NCBI GenBank assembly: GCA_964431495.1
Contig: CAYSJU010000009.1
Span: forward strand, 1-64,000
Length of the DNA stretch: 64,000 nt
Direction: 5' to 3'
Source: CAYSJU01 sp964431495
GTDB lineage: Bacteria > Omnitrophota > Gorgyraeia > Tantalellales > Tantalellaceae
Part shown: positions 1 through 9,270 of the stretch, one piece after another
Position numbering within the stretch: the first letter of the stretch is position 1
Layout: every line of letters starts with the position of its first letter
Notes under the pieces: model-generated
What the model was told of the DNA's origin: nothing
Databases searched by the model: none
What the model saw: the letters and a program-made list of their open reading frames with translations, nothing else
Made by a program: the position numbers and the translations under genes

Positions 1-1
1 G

Positions 2-418
2 ACCAATATAGAGGCTGCGCTGGGTCTCGCGCAGATGGAGAGGGTTGATGTTTTTTTCAGCAAGAAAAGGGCCCTGAACGGCATATACAGGGAAAGGATG
101 AAGAAACTCGACGGCGTGCATTTTCAAAAGGAATATGACGGCGCGAAGAGCTCGTGGTGGCTGACATGTATCAGGCTTGACGACGCGATCGATGTTCCGG
201 CGCTGCAGGAGAGCCTTAAGGGAAAAGGGATCCCGACAAGGAGGGTTTTCAAGCCCGTTGTCGAATTCCCGCCTTATGAAAAATACAGGCGTTCGGGTTA
301 CGGGAACGCTGAGAGGATACACGAGAAGGGATTGTGCCTGCCGGGTTCGACCTTGAATTCAGCAGGCAGCATAGAATACGTGTGCGAAGAACTTAAAAAG
401 TCAATTCAGGAGCAATGA
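2..418 (+). CDS. DegT/DnrJ/EryC1-type sugar aminotransferase, C-terminal part (LegC-like), 5' truncated by window edge
   Basis: This is the last 138 residues of a PLP-dependent sugar aminotransferase. The frame is open to the window edge, and the first visible residues, TNIEAALGLAQMERV, are the conserved segment just after the PLP-lysine region in DegT/DnrJ/EryC1/StrS enzymes. An internal ATG lies at base 35 but is not the start. The C-terminus has the usual helix with RRVFKP and CLPGS segments. The following genes (acetyltransferase, NeuB, NeuC, PtmE-like, NeuA) make the LegC role likely: transamination of a 4-keto hexose to a 4-amino sugar in legionaminic acid synthesis. The catalytic lysine lies outside the window. 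The family is secure; the exact substrate is inferred from the neighbours. Confidence 0.85.
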   Translation, partial: TNIEAALGLAQMERVDVFFSKKRALNGIYRERMKKLDGVHFQKEYDGAKSSWWLTCIRLDDAIDVPALQESLKGKGIPTRRVFKPVVEFPPYEKYRRSGYGNAERIHEKGLCLPGSTLNSAGSIEYVCEELKKSIQEQ

Positions 419-421
419 CCC

Positions 422-1075
422 ATGAAGGAAAGAATAGTTCTGATAGGCGGAGGTGGGCACTGCAAGGTGGTAATTGACGCCATCCGTAAAGCCGGTGAAT
501 ACGAGATAAAAGGTATAGTTGACCCGAACCTTGATCGGGATGAAAAGGTATTGGATGTCCCTGTCCTGGGAGACGATAGTGAATTGCTCAAGATCGATAA
601 AAAAGACGTAAAGAACGCTTTTGTGACCGTTGGTTCAATAGGAGACTGCAGTTTAAGAAAGAAACTTTATCAAAAGGTGGAAGACGCCGGCTTCAATATT
701 CCCGTCATTATCCACCCGGGAGCAGTCGTGGCCGAAGGCGTGAAGATAGGAAAAGGGACTTTTGTCGCGGCGAGAGCCGTTATCAATACGGGAACGGAAA
801 TAGGTAAGAATGTTATCATAAATACTTCGTCATCCGTCGACCATGATTGCAGTATAGGGGACAATGTTCATATCGCTCCGGGAGTCACATTAAGCGGAGG
901 GGTAAGAATCGGGAAGGGCGCGCATATAGGGACCGGGGCCAACGTGGCTCAATGCGCGAATATTGAGGAAAACAGGAAGATCAAGGCCGGCAGCCTGGTT
1001 TACAAGGGTTTCTCCGGTGTTACATACGTGAGAGCAGTGGGTTCTACTCACAAAGGGGATCAGCTTTATGTGTAA
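422..1075 (+). CDS. PglD/NeuD-family sugar N-acetyltransferase (LegH-like)
   Basis: This 217-residue protein has the two-part PglD/NeuD layout. Residues 1-85 form a small nucleotide-sugar-binding Rossmann-like domain (IGGGGHCKVVIDA near residue 8). From about residue 98 a left-handed beta-helix of hexapeptide repeats follows. His141 in the SVDHDC segment matches the catalytic base position of PglD. It likely acetylates the 4-amino group made by the aminotransferase just upstream, which would be the LegH step. It starts 3 bases after the upstream stop, behind an AGGAG, and its 3' end overlaps neuB by 8 bases. NeuD-type sialic acid O-acetylation is the main alternative. Confidence 0.85.
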   Translation: MKERIVLIGGGGHCKVVIDAIRKAGEYEIKGIVDPNLDRDEKVLDVPVLGDDSELLKIDKKDVKNAFVTVGSIGDCSLRKKLYQKVEDAGFNIPVIIHPGAVVAEGVKIGKGTFVAARAVINTGTEIGKNVIINTSSSVDHDCSIGDNVHIAPGVTLSGGVRIGKGAHIGTGANVAQCANIEENRKIKAGSLVYKGFSGVTYVRAVGSTHKGDQLYV

Positions 1076-2075
1076 AAGGGTGTTCATAATCGCCGAAGCC
1101 GGGGTGAACCATAACGGCAGCCTGGAAACCGCGAAGAGGATGGTGGACGCGGCGGCTGAAGCGGGCGCTGACGCGGTGAAATTCCAGACGTTTCGCGCCG
1201 GGAGCATTGCAGCGGCTTCCGCTCCCAGGGCCGAGTACCAGAAAAAGACGCCCGGCGAGGAGGGATCCCAGCTCGAGATGCTGAAGGGGCTGGAGCTGGA
1301 CGCTGTCGCGCATAGACAGCTTAAGGAATACTGCGAGAAAAAAGAGATTATGTTCCTGTCAACGCCGTTCGACCTCGAAAGCGTAGATATTCTCGATGAG
1401 CTCGGTCTTGAAGTGTTCAAGATACCTTCCGGCGAGATAACCGACCTGCCTTATCTGAGAAAGGTCGGAGGGTTAAAAAAGAAGGTGATACTGTCGAGCG
1501 GCATGTCGGACCTCACGGAGATAGAAAACGCTTTGAACGAGCTCACGGAAGCGGGAACCCCGAAGGAGAACATAACGGTCCTGCACTGCAATACGGAATA
1601 TCCCACACCTTACGAAGATGTGAACCTCCGGGCCATGCTAACGATAAAGGAAAGTTTTAATATCCCTGTGGGGTATTCGGACCATACGCTAGGCATAGAG
1701 GTCCCGATCGCGGCCGCGGTCCTGGGCGCGGAAATAATAGAAAAACATTTCACGCTCGACAGGAACGCGGAAGGTCCGGACCATAAAGCGTCTTTAGAGC
1801 CCGGGGAACTCAGGGCCATGGTGGAGGCGGTCCGGAACATAGAAAAGGCGATGGGAGGGACGGCAAAAAAACCTTCGCCTTCCGAATCAAAGAACAGGGA
1901 AGTGGCCAGGAAAAGCATAGTAGCGGCGCGGCCCATCAAAAAAGGCGAGCTTTTCACTGAAAAGAACATCACGGCCAAAAGACCGGGGACCGGTATAAGC
2001 CTTATGAAGTGGGATCATGTCCTGGGCAGGCTCGCTAAAAGGGATTTTGAGCGGGACGAGATCATAGAACTATGA
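1068..2075 (+). CDS. neuB: Nonulosonic acid synthase NeuB family (legionaminate/sialate synthase)
   Basis: This 335-residue enzyme condenses PEP with an N-acylated hexosamine to give a nonulosonic acid. The N-terminal TIM barrel has the family signatures EAGVNHNGS near residue 9, VKFQTF, FLSTPFD and FKIPSGEI, then EKHFTLDR. The last roughly 65 residues form the SAF (antifreeze-like) lid, with IVAARPIKKGE and RPGTGIS. Length is normal for NeuB/LegI. It overlaps the upstream gene by 8 bases and the downstream neuC by 4 bases (ATGA), so the three are translationally coupled. The CBS-nucleotidyltransferase downstream favours legionaminic acid (LegI) over Neu5Ac as product; this is context inference. 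Confidence 0.93.
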   Translation: MCKRVFIIAEAGVNHNGSLETAKRMVDAAAEAGADAVKFQTFRAGSIAAASAPRAEYQKKTPGEEGSQLEMLKGLELDAVAHRQLKEYCEKKEIMFLSTPFDLESVDILDELGLEVFKIPSGEITDLPYLRKVGGLKKKVILSSGMSDLTEIENALNELTEAGTPKENITVLHCNTEYPTPYEDVNLRAMLTIKESFNIPVGYSDHTLGIEVPIAAAVLGAEIIEKHFTLDRNAEGPDHKASLEPGELRAMVEAVRNIEKAMGGTAKKPSPSESKNREVARKSIVAARPIKKGELFTEKNITAKRPGTGISLMKWDHVLGRLAKRDFERDEIIEL

Positions 2076-3241
2076 AGAAACGCAAGATCTGTATAATTAC
2101 CGGTAGCAGGGCGGAATGGGGCTTGTTTTACCCGCTGGCAAGGGAGATCAGGAAGAATGATAAATTTTTCAGGCTCCAGATCATAGCGACCGGTCCGCAT
2201 CTTTCGCCGGAGTCAGGGTTTACTTACAGGGAGATAGAGAAAGCCGGGTTCAGGATAGACCGGAAGGAGGAGATGCTCGCGTCCGGTGATACTGAAGAGG
2301 CCGTCGCGAGATCGGTCGGATCAGGCATAACAGCGCTGGCCGGCGCCTTAAAAGCGCTGAAGCCTGACCTGGTGTTGCTCCTGGGAGACAGATTCGAGAC
2401 TTTTTCCGCGGCAGCGGCTTCTTTCATGCTGAAGATACCCATAGCCCATCTGCACGGCGGGGAGCTGACAGAGGGAGCGATAGACGACGGCATAAGGCAT
2501 TCCATCACCAAGATGGCCAGTCTGCATTTCACTTCTACTGAAATCTACAGAAAAAGGGTGGTCCAGATGGGGGAGAGCCCGGATAAGGTATTTAACGTGG
2601 GGGCTTTAGGCATTGATAACGTTAAAAGAGCGAAACTGCTCAGTAAAAACGGGCTGGAAGACAGGCTGGGTTTCAAACTGGGAGGGAAAAATATTCTGGT
2701 GACATTTCATCCGGTAACCCTGGAGAAAAGGAAGACATCGGAAAAGACCTTTGGTAATCTTTTAAAGGCCCTGGACGAGCTGAAGGGCGTGAAGATAATA
2801 TTCACCAGGCCGAGTTTCGATATGTATTCGGGAAGCATAAACAGCCTGATCGATCTCTACGTCGCGAAGAACAGGAGAAAGGCCGCGTGTTTTACGTCAA
2901 TGGGGAGGGTAGTTTACTTGAGCGCTGTCCGGTTCATGGACGCGGTCGCGGGCAATTCATCAAGCGGTATAATCGAAGTCCCTTGTTTCGGCATCCCCAC
3001 GGTTAATATCGGAGACAGGCAGAAAGGAAGGGCCAGGCCCGCGGCAGTGATAGACTGCGGCGGGAGCTATAGTTCGATAAAAATGGCGTTGGATAAGGCA
3101 TTCTCCAGCGCTTTCAGAAGGTCCTGCGGGCACGCGGCCGATCTTTACGGGGACGGCAGCGCCGCCGGAAGAATAGTCGACGTTATCAGGAGGATGGACG
3201 ATCTGACCGTGAAAAAGGGATTCTACGAGATCGATTTTTAG
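2072..3241 (+). CDS. neuC: UDP/GDP-N-acetylhexosamine 2-epimerase, hydrolysing (NeuC/LegG)
   Basis: This 389-residue GT-B-fold epimerase hydrolyses a nucleotide-activated N-acetylated hexosamine and inverts C2, giving the manno-configured substrate of NeuB. Signatures seen are GSRAEWGLF at the N-terminus, LLLGDRFETF near residue 109, AHLHGGELTEGAIDD, and the C-terminal AGNSSSGIIEVP segment that binds the nucleotide diphosphate. It starts inside the neuB stop (ATGA). NeuC and LegG cannot be separated by motif alone. Adjacency to a DegT aminotransferase and an acetyltransferase implies a 2,4-diamino sugar substrate, hence LegG. Confidence 0.9.
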   Translation: MKKRKICIITGSRAEWGLFYPLAREIRKNDKFFRLQIIATGPHLSPESGFTYREIEKAGFRIDRKEEMLASGDTEEAVARSVGSGITALAGALKALKPDLVLLLGDRFETFSAAAASFMLKIPIAHLHGGELTEGAIDDGIRHSITKMASLHFTSTEIYRKRVVQMGESPDKVFNVGALGIDNVKRAKLLSKNGLEDRLGFKLGGKNILVTFHPVTLEKRKTSEKTFGNLLKALDELKGVKIIFTRPSFDMYSGSINSLIDLYVAKNRRKAACFTSMGRVVYLSAVRFMDAVAGNSSSGIIEVPCFGIPTVNIGDRQKGRARPAAVIDCGGSYSSIKMALDKAFSSAFRRSCGHAADLYGDGSAAGRIVDVIRRMDDLTVKKGFYEIDF

Positions 3242-3271
3242 GTCAGGGATACGAAGAACGGGAGAAGAACC

Positions 3272-4333
3272 ATGTTAAAGGAATTCTTGATACCGGAAGA
3301 TATCGTGATAAAAGAAGCGATGAGGCGGATGAACAGGACAGGGGAAAAGACGCTGTTCATAACGGATGAGGGAGACAGGCTGAGGGGGTCCCTTACCGAC
3401 GGGGATATCAGGAGATGGATATTAAAGGACGGTGAGCTGACAGACGAGGTCAAAAAGGTCTATAACAGGACGCCCGTGTTCGTGGCAGGGGACTATGATC
3501 TCGAGGAAGTGAAGAAGCTGATGCTGGACAACAGGATAGAATGGATACCCGTGGTGGACGATAAAAGACGGGTGATAGAAGTCCTGTGCTGGGACGATGT
3601 ATTCGGCAAGGACTCGAGGACTCCCAGGGGAAAACTGGACATACCCGTTGTTATCATGGCCGGAGGTGAAGGGACAAGGCTGGACCCGTTCACCAGGATA
3701 CTGCCAAAGCCGCTGATCCCCATAGGCGAGAAAGCCATAATCGATATCATAATGGAAAAGTTCTCCCATTACGGGATCAATGAATTTTACGTGTCCATCA
3801 ACCATAAGGCGAAAATGATCAAATCCTATTTTGAGGAAATAAACCCTGCGCGGGTGATCCGCTACATCGAAGAGGAGCAGCCCCTGGGAACGGCGGGAAG
3901 CCTGAGGTTTTTACGCGGACAGATCCAGGGTTCGCTTCTGGTCTCCAACTGCGATATCATCGTTGACTGCGATTACTGCGAGGTCGTGGATTTCCACGAC
4001 AGGAACGATCATGACATAACCATCATAGGTTCGTTCAGGCACTTTACCATTCCCTACGGCATATGCGAGATCGAGAAAGGGGGCGTGCTGACGGGAATGA
4101 CGGAAAAACCCGAGTATGATTTTCTGGTCAATACCGGTATGAGCGTGTTAAGGAAAAGCGCCCTCGAGCTGATACCAGAGAACCAGAAGTTCCATATCAC
4201 GGAACTGATAAACAGCGTCAGGGAGAGAGGCGGCAAGGTCGGCGTGTTCCCGATCAGCGAAAAGTCCTGGATCGATGTCGGCCAGTGGGAAGAATATCGA
4301 AAGTCGGTCAAATTACTGGGGATAGAACAGTGA
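3272..4333 (+). CDS. CBS-domain nucleotidyltransferase (PtmE-like, hexosamine-1-phosphate guanylyltransferase)
   Basis: In this 353-residue protein, residues 1-115 form a pair of CBS motifs (LFITDEGDRLRGSLTDGDI in the first). Residues 125-350 form a Rossmann-like nucleotidyltransferase with the signature MAGGEGTRLDPFT and the LPKPLIPIGE motif that binds sugar phosphate. The same fusion occurs in PtmE of the Campylobacter legionaminic acid pathway, which makes GDP-glucosamine. It therefore likely activates the entry sugar of this pathway. The CBS pair may sense adenine nucleotides. The start at 3272 follows GGGAGAAG, and the gap to neuC is 30 bases. Guanylyl versus other nucleotide specificity cannot be read directly. 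Confidence 0.85.
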   Translation: MLKEFLIPEDIVIKEAMRRMNRTGEKTLFITDEGDRLRGSLTDGDIRRWILKDGELTDEVKKVYNRTPVFVAGDYDLEEVKKLMLDNRIEWIPVVDDKRRVIEVLCWDDVFGKDSRTPRGKLDIPVVIMAGGEGTRLDPFTRILPKPLIPIGEKAIIDIIMEKFSHYGINEFYVSINHKAKMIKSYFEEINPARVIRYIEEEQPLGTAGSLRFLRGQIQGSLLVSNCDIIVDCDYCEVVDFHDRNDHDITIIGSFRHFTIPYGICEIEKGGVLTGMTEKPEYDFLVNTGMSVLRKSALELIPENQKFHITELINSVRERGGKVGVFPISEKSWIDVGQWEEYRKSVKLLGIEQ

Positions 4334-4349
4334 AGGAAAAAGGAAACAC

Positions 4350-5081
4350 ATGATCAACGGGAAAAGTGTAATAGCGATCGTGCCCGCGCGCGGCGGCTCA
4401 AAGGGGCTTCCGGAAAAGAACATCAAAGAACTCGCCGGGAAGCCGCTTATCGCGTGGACAATAGAGGCGGCTCAAAGAAGCAGGTATGTCGACAGGATAA
4501 TCGTCAGCACGGACGACGATGAAATAGCGGATGTCTCAAAAAGATTTGGCGCAGAAGTGCCGTTCAAAAGACCCGCCGAACTGGCAGAAGACAGCGCAAA
4601 AATGATCGAGGTCGTGATCAATTGCGTGAGATTTCTCGAAGCGGAAGACCAGCCACGTGACATCATAGCCCTGTTACAGCCAACATCTCCCTTAAGAACG
4701 ACCGGCGATATTGACGGCGCGATAGAGTTCTTCTCGGACAGGAAGGCGCAGGTTGTCGTAGGCGTCACCGAATGTAAATATTATCCCGAATGGACCGGGA
4801 AGCTGGCCGCTGATCTCAATATGAAGGATTTTATTGATGTAAAAGCCAGGGGGAAAAATCGTCAGGACCTTGGTGCTTATTACAGGTTAAGCGGCTCTAT
4901 TTTTCTGGCTAACAGTGAATATATCGACAAATATCGTGATTGGTACGGCCCCGGCACATTTGCTTATGTTGTGGAAAAAGAACATTCGGTCGATATAGAC
5001 GATCAGTTTGATCTTAAATTTGCCGAATTCATATTGAAAGAAAGTAGTACGGAAATACTACCGAACCGGACGGAATCATGA
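4350..5081 (+). CDS. neuA: CMP-nonulosonic acid synthetase (NeuA/LegF)
   Basis: This 243-residue cytidylyltransferase activates the free nonulosonic acid as its CMP derivative for glycosyl transfer. The N-terminal nucleotide loop VPARGGSKGLPEKN (residues 11-24) is canonical. STDDDEIA and the LLQPTSPLRT segment that contacts substrate follow. It lacks the long C-terminal phosphatase domain found in some NeuA enzymes and has normal core length. It ends in an ATGA overlap with the next gene. It completes the block that begins with the truncated aminotransferase. Confidence 0.92.
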   Translation: MINGKSVIAIVPARGGSKGLPEKNIKELAGKPLIAWTIEAAQRSRYVDRIIVSTDDDEIADVSKRFGAEVPFKRPAELAEDSAKMIEVVINCVRFLEAEDQPRDIIALLQPTSPLRTTGDIDGAIEFFSDRKAQVVVGVTECKYYPEWTGKLAADLNMKDFIDVKARGKNRQDLGAYYRLSGSIFLANSEYIDKYRDWYGPGTFAYVVEKEHSVDIDDQFDLKFAEFILKESSTEILPNRTES

Positions 5082-6934
5082 TATTGGCTGTTTTATCCGA
5101 TCACGGGCAATACAGGACATTATCGGATCACTTTCCCGGTCTGACCGGTATCAAGGTGCTCTGCGATAATCCTGCTTTCTATGCTTTTCTGTCAGACAAA
5201 GGAATAAAGTTCGAGCCTTTAGGCGAAGAAAATATCAAGGACAGCTGGAGGGATCTTAATACCTGGGCATGTGAGAAGGCGCTCCTCTGGAAACGTTTAA
5301 TAGAGAACAGGTCTTTTTTCGGCGGGATAGAACTTGACAAGGCGCTGTATGTCCACTTTTCTTTTTACCTGGCATCTTTTTTAAAGAACTATCTTTACGC
5401 GGATATTATTTATGAGAAATATGATCCCTCGGAGATCGTGGTGTTTGATGATGTTCATTGTCCCGAGTTCCCCTTCTTTAACGGGAATTATTTCTTGAAT
5501 CTGTTCTTAAAGGACCTCGGAAGGCGGTACGGGCTTAGGACCATCTCTATGCGTTCAGGCACGGGAGAAGGTCCCGGGGAGGCTGTATCAGTAAAGGAAA
5601 GGACCAGGGCTTTCATCCAGGACGTCTATGCGAAGGTCATGCCCGCGCGCAAAAAGAAGAAGGCGTTCATTGCCTACGGTGAGATCAGGCACTTAGCGCC
5701 GGTGATGATGGAACTTAAGAACAGAGGGCAAGAGATCATTTTCTATGATTTTGACTTCCGCCCGGAGCAGTTTAAATTCTGTTTAAAATGGGATCTGCGA
5801 TATTTTGTCCCGCAAAATTTTTTAAGGGACGATCCCGGGGATGAAAAAGGCAAGTTCGATTATACAAAAGATTTCATGGAAATAACAGGTTTGCTTCGTT
5901 CCGGACAGTGGTTTAAGTACAGGGGCGTTGATCTAAGCGGTTTTTTGTGCGATGAGCTTTCAGCACGGACGGCGCAGTATTTCAAAGAAGCCTCGTTATG
6001 GGCACGTATTTATTCACGCATCATGGACATATATGACATAGAGGGGTTAATAGCGAGTGAAGATTTCGGCCCGAGGGGCGGTTTTATGGCGGCATTTTTT
6101 AAGTCCAGGGGGATCGGGACATTTTGTGTTTCGCACGGATACTGCCCCGTGAAATTCGCTTTACGGGCTCCCGACAGAACATTCTTTCTTTCGGAAACAT
6201 TTGTTCATTCCGAATATGAAAGATCCCTGTATTCTTCCAAGGGATGGGATAAAAGCCACGTGCATGTTACGGGTGTTCCCAGAAATGACAGGCTTGTGGA
6301 GTATAAGAACGGGAAGAGCAAGCGGGACAGGACTCGCAGGAGAAAGATGAAGATCATGTTCTGTGCCAACCCCCTGCTTGAGTTTAACCCCGCCCATCCT
6401 ACTTATATAGGCGACAGCCAATTCGTGTGGGGATATCATATGAGGATCTATCTTAAGGATATTATAGAAGCGATCGAGGGATATGATATAGAACTTATCG
6501 TCAGGCCGCATAGCTGGCATATTGACGACAGGAAGCTCTGGGTTGATTTTATAAAACACAACAAAAGAAGGAACAAAGTCAGTCTGGTTTCCGCGGAATT
6601 GGATTTTTTCAAGCTGCTGGCTCAATGCGACGCGATGATCGTGGGGTACTGGTCGACAGCGGTCATGGAAGGTATTATTTTCGGCATCCCCACGATTGTT
6701 CTTGACTATACCGGCCTTGAAGATAAGCACCCGTTCGCGAAAGAAGGGATGTGTTCGGTCTCCCGCGACCCGCGTCAGCTCAGGGACATTGTGAAAGAAT
6801 TGTATTCGTCATTTGTTGCGAATAAGGATTCCGGATACGCGCCGGGCGATATCCAAAACAAGGTTTTTTACACCGGCCTGAATGACGGCGGTAATACTCA
6901 AAGGACGGTTGATCATATTTTGACCGGAGCATAA
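5078..6934 (+). CDS. Large GT-B-like surface-carbohydrate protein, function unassigned
   Basis: This 618-residue soluble protein has no signal peptide or membrane segment. The C-terminal half resembles GT-B enzymes of the CDP-glycerol glycerophosphotransferase / capsule type: VRPHSWHID near residue 473, then GYWSTAVMEGIIFGIPTIVL near 522, the usual place for the nucleotide-phosphate helix. The N-terminal 190 residues match no family I recognise. It follows the CMP-sugar synthetase with a 4-base overlap, so it is a good candidate for the transferase that uses the CMP-nonulosonate. That role is inference; another nucleotide-activated donor is equally possible. Confidence 0.6.
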   Translation: MILAVLSDHGQYRTLSDHFPGLTGIKVLCDNPAFYAFLSDKGIKFEPLGEENIKDSWRDLNTWACEKALLWKRLIENRSFFGGIELDKALYVHFSFYLASFLKNYLYADIIYEKYDPSEIVVFDDVHCPEFPFFNGNYFLNLFLKDLGRRYGLRTISMRSGTGEGPGEAVSVKERTRAFIQDVYAKVMPARKKKKAFIAYGEIRHLAPVMMELKNRGQEIIFYDFDFRPEQFKFCLKWDLRYFVPQNFLRDDPGDEKGKFDYTKDFMEITGLLRSGQWFKYRGVDLSGFLCDELSARTAQYFKEASLWARIYSRIMDIYDIEGLIASEDFGPRGGFMAAFFKSRGIGTFCVSHGYCPVKFALRAPDRTFFLSETFVHSEYERSLYSSKGWDKSHVHVTGVPRNDRLVEYKNGKSKRDRTRRRKMKIMFCANPLLEFNPAHPTYIGDSQFVWGYHMRIYLKDIIEAIEGYDIELIVRPHSWHIDDRKLWVDFIKHNKRRNKVSLVSAELDFFKLLAQCDAMIVGYWSTAVMEGIIFGIPTIVLDYTGLEDKHPFAKEGMCSVSRDPRQLRDIVKELYSSFVANKDSGYAPGDIQNKVFYTGLNDGGNTQRTVDHILTGA

Positions 6935-6955
6935 CCTAAAGGTGATTTTGAAGGG

Positions 6956-8521
6956 ATGACGAAAAAAAAACGGATCATAGAAGATATATTTAAATTTACC
7001 TCCGCGAGATATATCTCCCAGGGGATAGGGTTTTTTACCGCGATCGCTTTACGGGCATTTCTGGGCCCTTTTTATATGGGCATATGGAGCCTGTTCAAGG
7101 TAGGGATAGGATATTCAGCGTATTTGTTCTTCGGGGTTGATCAGGGGATCGCTAACAGGATACCTTTTTATGCCGGACAAGGCGATACGCGGTCAGAGGA
7201 AGAAGCGAGGAATGCCGGATTTGGTTTTATGCTTCTGGTTTCTGTCTTAACAGGGCTTGGCCTGTTGTCAGCGGCTCTGATCTTGAGAAATAAATTTCCT
7301 ATTGAAGTGATAGTCGGACTTTGCGCGCTTTCAGTTTATCTCGCACTCAGCAATGTATGCATTTTTTATCAGATCCTTTTAAGGACCAGGCATAATTTTT
7401 CCGTGTTAAGCAAGTCCATAATATTTGAAGCCGTCATCAATCTTGTACTTGTAATTTTGCTTGTCAGGAATTTCAAGATATACGGTTTATACGCGGCCTT
7501 GATCCTTGTCACTCTTCTTAATACTGTATTTATACATGCTCTCGCGAAATACAATTTTGTATTCCGTTTAAAATTTAGGAGGATCCTGAGCCTGGTAAAA
7601 GTGGGTCTCCCGATAACAATAATAGGTTTCCTGCAATGGGGGTTGAACAGCCTGGATACAATAATGATAGCCAAGATGATAGGAGTGACGTTTGTGGGGT
7701 ATTATAGCATACCCATTATGGCCAGAAGTTATATTGGACAGTTATCCGGTTTCGGGACCGTTCTTTATCCCAGGATATTAGAGGATTATGGCGCGAAACA
7801 GAGAATAGAGGACATTAAAAAATATACTATAGTTCCGCTGGCCATTAATGCTTATCTATTACCGGTAATATTAGGATTAATGTTTTTTGCAGCTGCGTTT
7901 ATTGTCCGGATAGTATTACCCAAATTCATACCTGGTATTTTAGCCATGCAGATCCTTCTTATCGGTATGTTTTTCCGCTCCTGTTCTTATCAGGCCGAAC
8001 ATTTTTTGATCGCCCTGAATAAACAGACCAGGCTGATACCTGTTTTCTTAGGTGCTTTAGTATTGAATGCGGTCATGAATTATATTCTCATAAAAAGAGG
8101 TTTTGGCATATATGGAGTAGCCTGCGCCACTTCGTTTGTTACGTTTTTGAACTTTATTGTGTTGCAAAGCTATGCGATGAGACATTTTTCCCGAACCAGG
8201 GAAATCGCGTCATTTTTCGTCAAAATAATCGTTCCCTTTGTTTACACCGCCGCCATAGTGCTTTTTCTGCAAAAATTTCTGGTCATAAGCAATGAGTATA
8301 TAGAAGTTACCGTTAAAAGCTGTTTGCTGGTGATATTTTCGCTGCCTTTATTTTTCTATATTAACAAGTCAACCCGGGTATTGAATTTGATACTTGATAT
8401 GTTAATAACAAAGTTCAATCGGACAGGGGTTAAGGACTTTTCGGATAAAAAAGATATTAACAGCGATCTTGGCGAACATGTGAAATCAGATAAGATCAAA
8501 GACAGGATAAAGGTGCTCTAA
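6956..8521 (+). CDS. wzx: Wzx-type lipid-linked oligosaccharide flippase (MOP superfamily)
   Basis: This 521-residue protein consists almost entirely of hydrophobic segments separated by short basic loops, about 12-14 predicted membrane spans. The N-terminus (ARYISQGIGFFTAIALRAF) and the LQWGLNSLDTIMIAKMIG segment near residue 225 are typical of polysaccharide flippases. It would move undecaprenyl-linked glycan units across the inner membrane. The C-terminal 45 residues are hydrophilic and rich in Lys and Asp, longer than usual. The DNA is visibly richer in A and T than regions 1-4 kb, as common for O-antigen flippase genes. The next gene begins 2 bases after its stop. Confidence 0.85.
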   Translation: MTKKKRIIEDIFKFTSARYISQGIGFFTAIALRAFLGPFYMGIWSLFKVGIGYSAYLFFGVDQGIANRIPFYAGQGDTRSEEEARNAGFGFMLLVSVLTGLGLLSAALILRNKFPIEVIVGLCALSVYLALSNVCIFYQILLRTRHNFSVLSKSIIFEAVINLVLVILLVRNFKIYGLYAALILVTLLNTVFIHALAKYNFVFRLKFRRILSLVKVGLPITIIGFLQWGLNSLDTIMIAKMIGVTFVGYYSIPIMARSYIGQLSGFGTVLYPRILEDYGAKQRIEDIKKYTIVPLAINAYLLPVILGLMFFAAAFIVRIVLPKFIPGILAMQILLIGMFFRSCSYQAEHFLIALNKQTRLIPVFLGALVLNAVMNYILIKRGFGIYGVACATSFVTFLNFIVLQSYAMRHFSRTREIASFFVKIIVPFVYTAAIVLFLQKFLVISNEYIEVTVKSCLLVIFSLPLFFYINKSTRVLNLILDMLITKFNRTGVKDFSDKKDINSDLGEHVKSDKIKDRIKVL

Positions 8522-8522
8522 A

Positions 8523-9260
8523 ATGAAATTTAAACCAGGATCGATCAAGAACAGGCTAAAGTCCTATGTGTGCGAGGCGATAAAAAAAATAAACATAATC
8601 CACAAGCTCGATTATGACAAGATCCCGATCTATTTACATGACAACATTCGATTGGCGTCATGCGCAAAGGAAGCCGATACCGTCAGGTGGATAGAGGGTT
8701 TCGGTAAAGATGATGTAGTTTTTGATATTGGCGCCAATGTCGGCGCTTATTCTTTGATAATGGCAAAATATGCCGGAAAGGTTTACGCTTTTGAGCCGTC
8801 GGTATTTACTTTTAATACCCTGGTAAAGAATATCTATACGAATAAGGCCTTTAATATCGTCCCTTTGAATCTGGCGCTTTCACGGCGCAAAAAACTCGGA
8901 ACATTCTTATACTCTTCGACGGATCTTGGAAGTTCAAGTAATAGTTTCGATGGAGTTTCGGGGGGAGAGGCGTATAAACAAGAAATGCTTTCTTATAGTA
9001 TAGATGAGTTTATCGAATCCTTTGAAATAAGATCCCCCAATCACATTAAATTAGATGTCGATGGAATAGAGTTCGAGATCTTAAAGGGCGCTGCCAGGAC
9101 CATTTCGGGGAAGACTTTTAAATCCTTGCTGGTGGAAGCTGGCGAGCAGGATGATCAGATGTTCTCCTATCTCGAAGATCTTGGCTTAAAAAGGACAGGC
9201 AAGTATTACCTGGGAGACAGCAAGATACATAATTATCTTTTTACAAAAAAAACGAAATAG
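8523..9260 (+). CDS. FkbM-family SAM-dependent methyltransferase
   Basis: This 245-residue class I methyltransferase has the FkbM pattern: VVFDIGANVGAYSLIMAKYA near residue 65 (SAM glycine loop), VYAFEPSVFTF (acidic ribose-binding strand), and the late motif HIKLDVDGIEFEILKGA near residue 175. FkbM proteins O-methylate sugars or polyketide hydroxyls. Here it most likely methylates a hydroxyl on the surface glycan, perhaps capping the chain. It follows the flippase by one base. Confidence 0.85.
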   Translation: MKFKPGSIKNRLKSYVCEAIKKINIIHKLDYDKIPIYLHDNIRLASCAKEADTVRWIEGFGKDDVVFDIGANVGAYSLIMAKYAGKVYAFEPSVFTFNTLVKNIYTNKAFNIVPLNLALSRRKKLGTFLYSSTDLGSSSNSFDGVSGGEAYKQEMLSYSIDEFIESFEIRSPNHIKLDVDGIEFEILKGAARTISGKTFKSLLVEAGEQDDQMFSYLEDLGLKRTGKYYLGDSKIHNYLFTKKTK

Positions 9261-9270
9261 ATACACAGGG

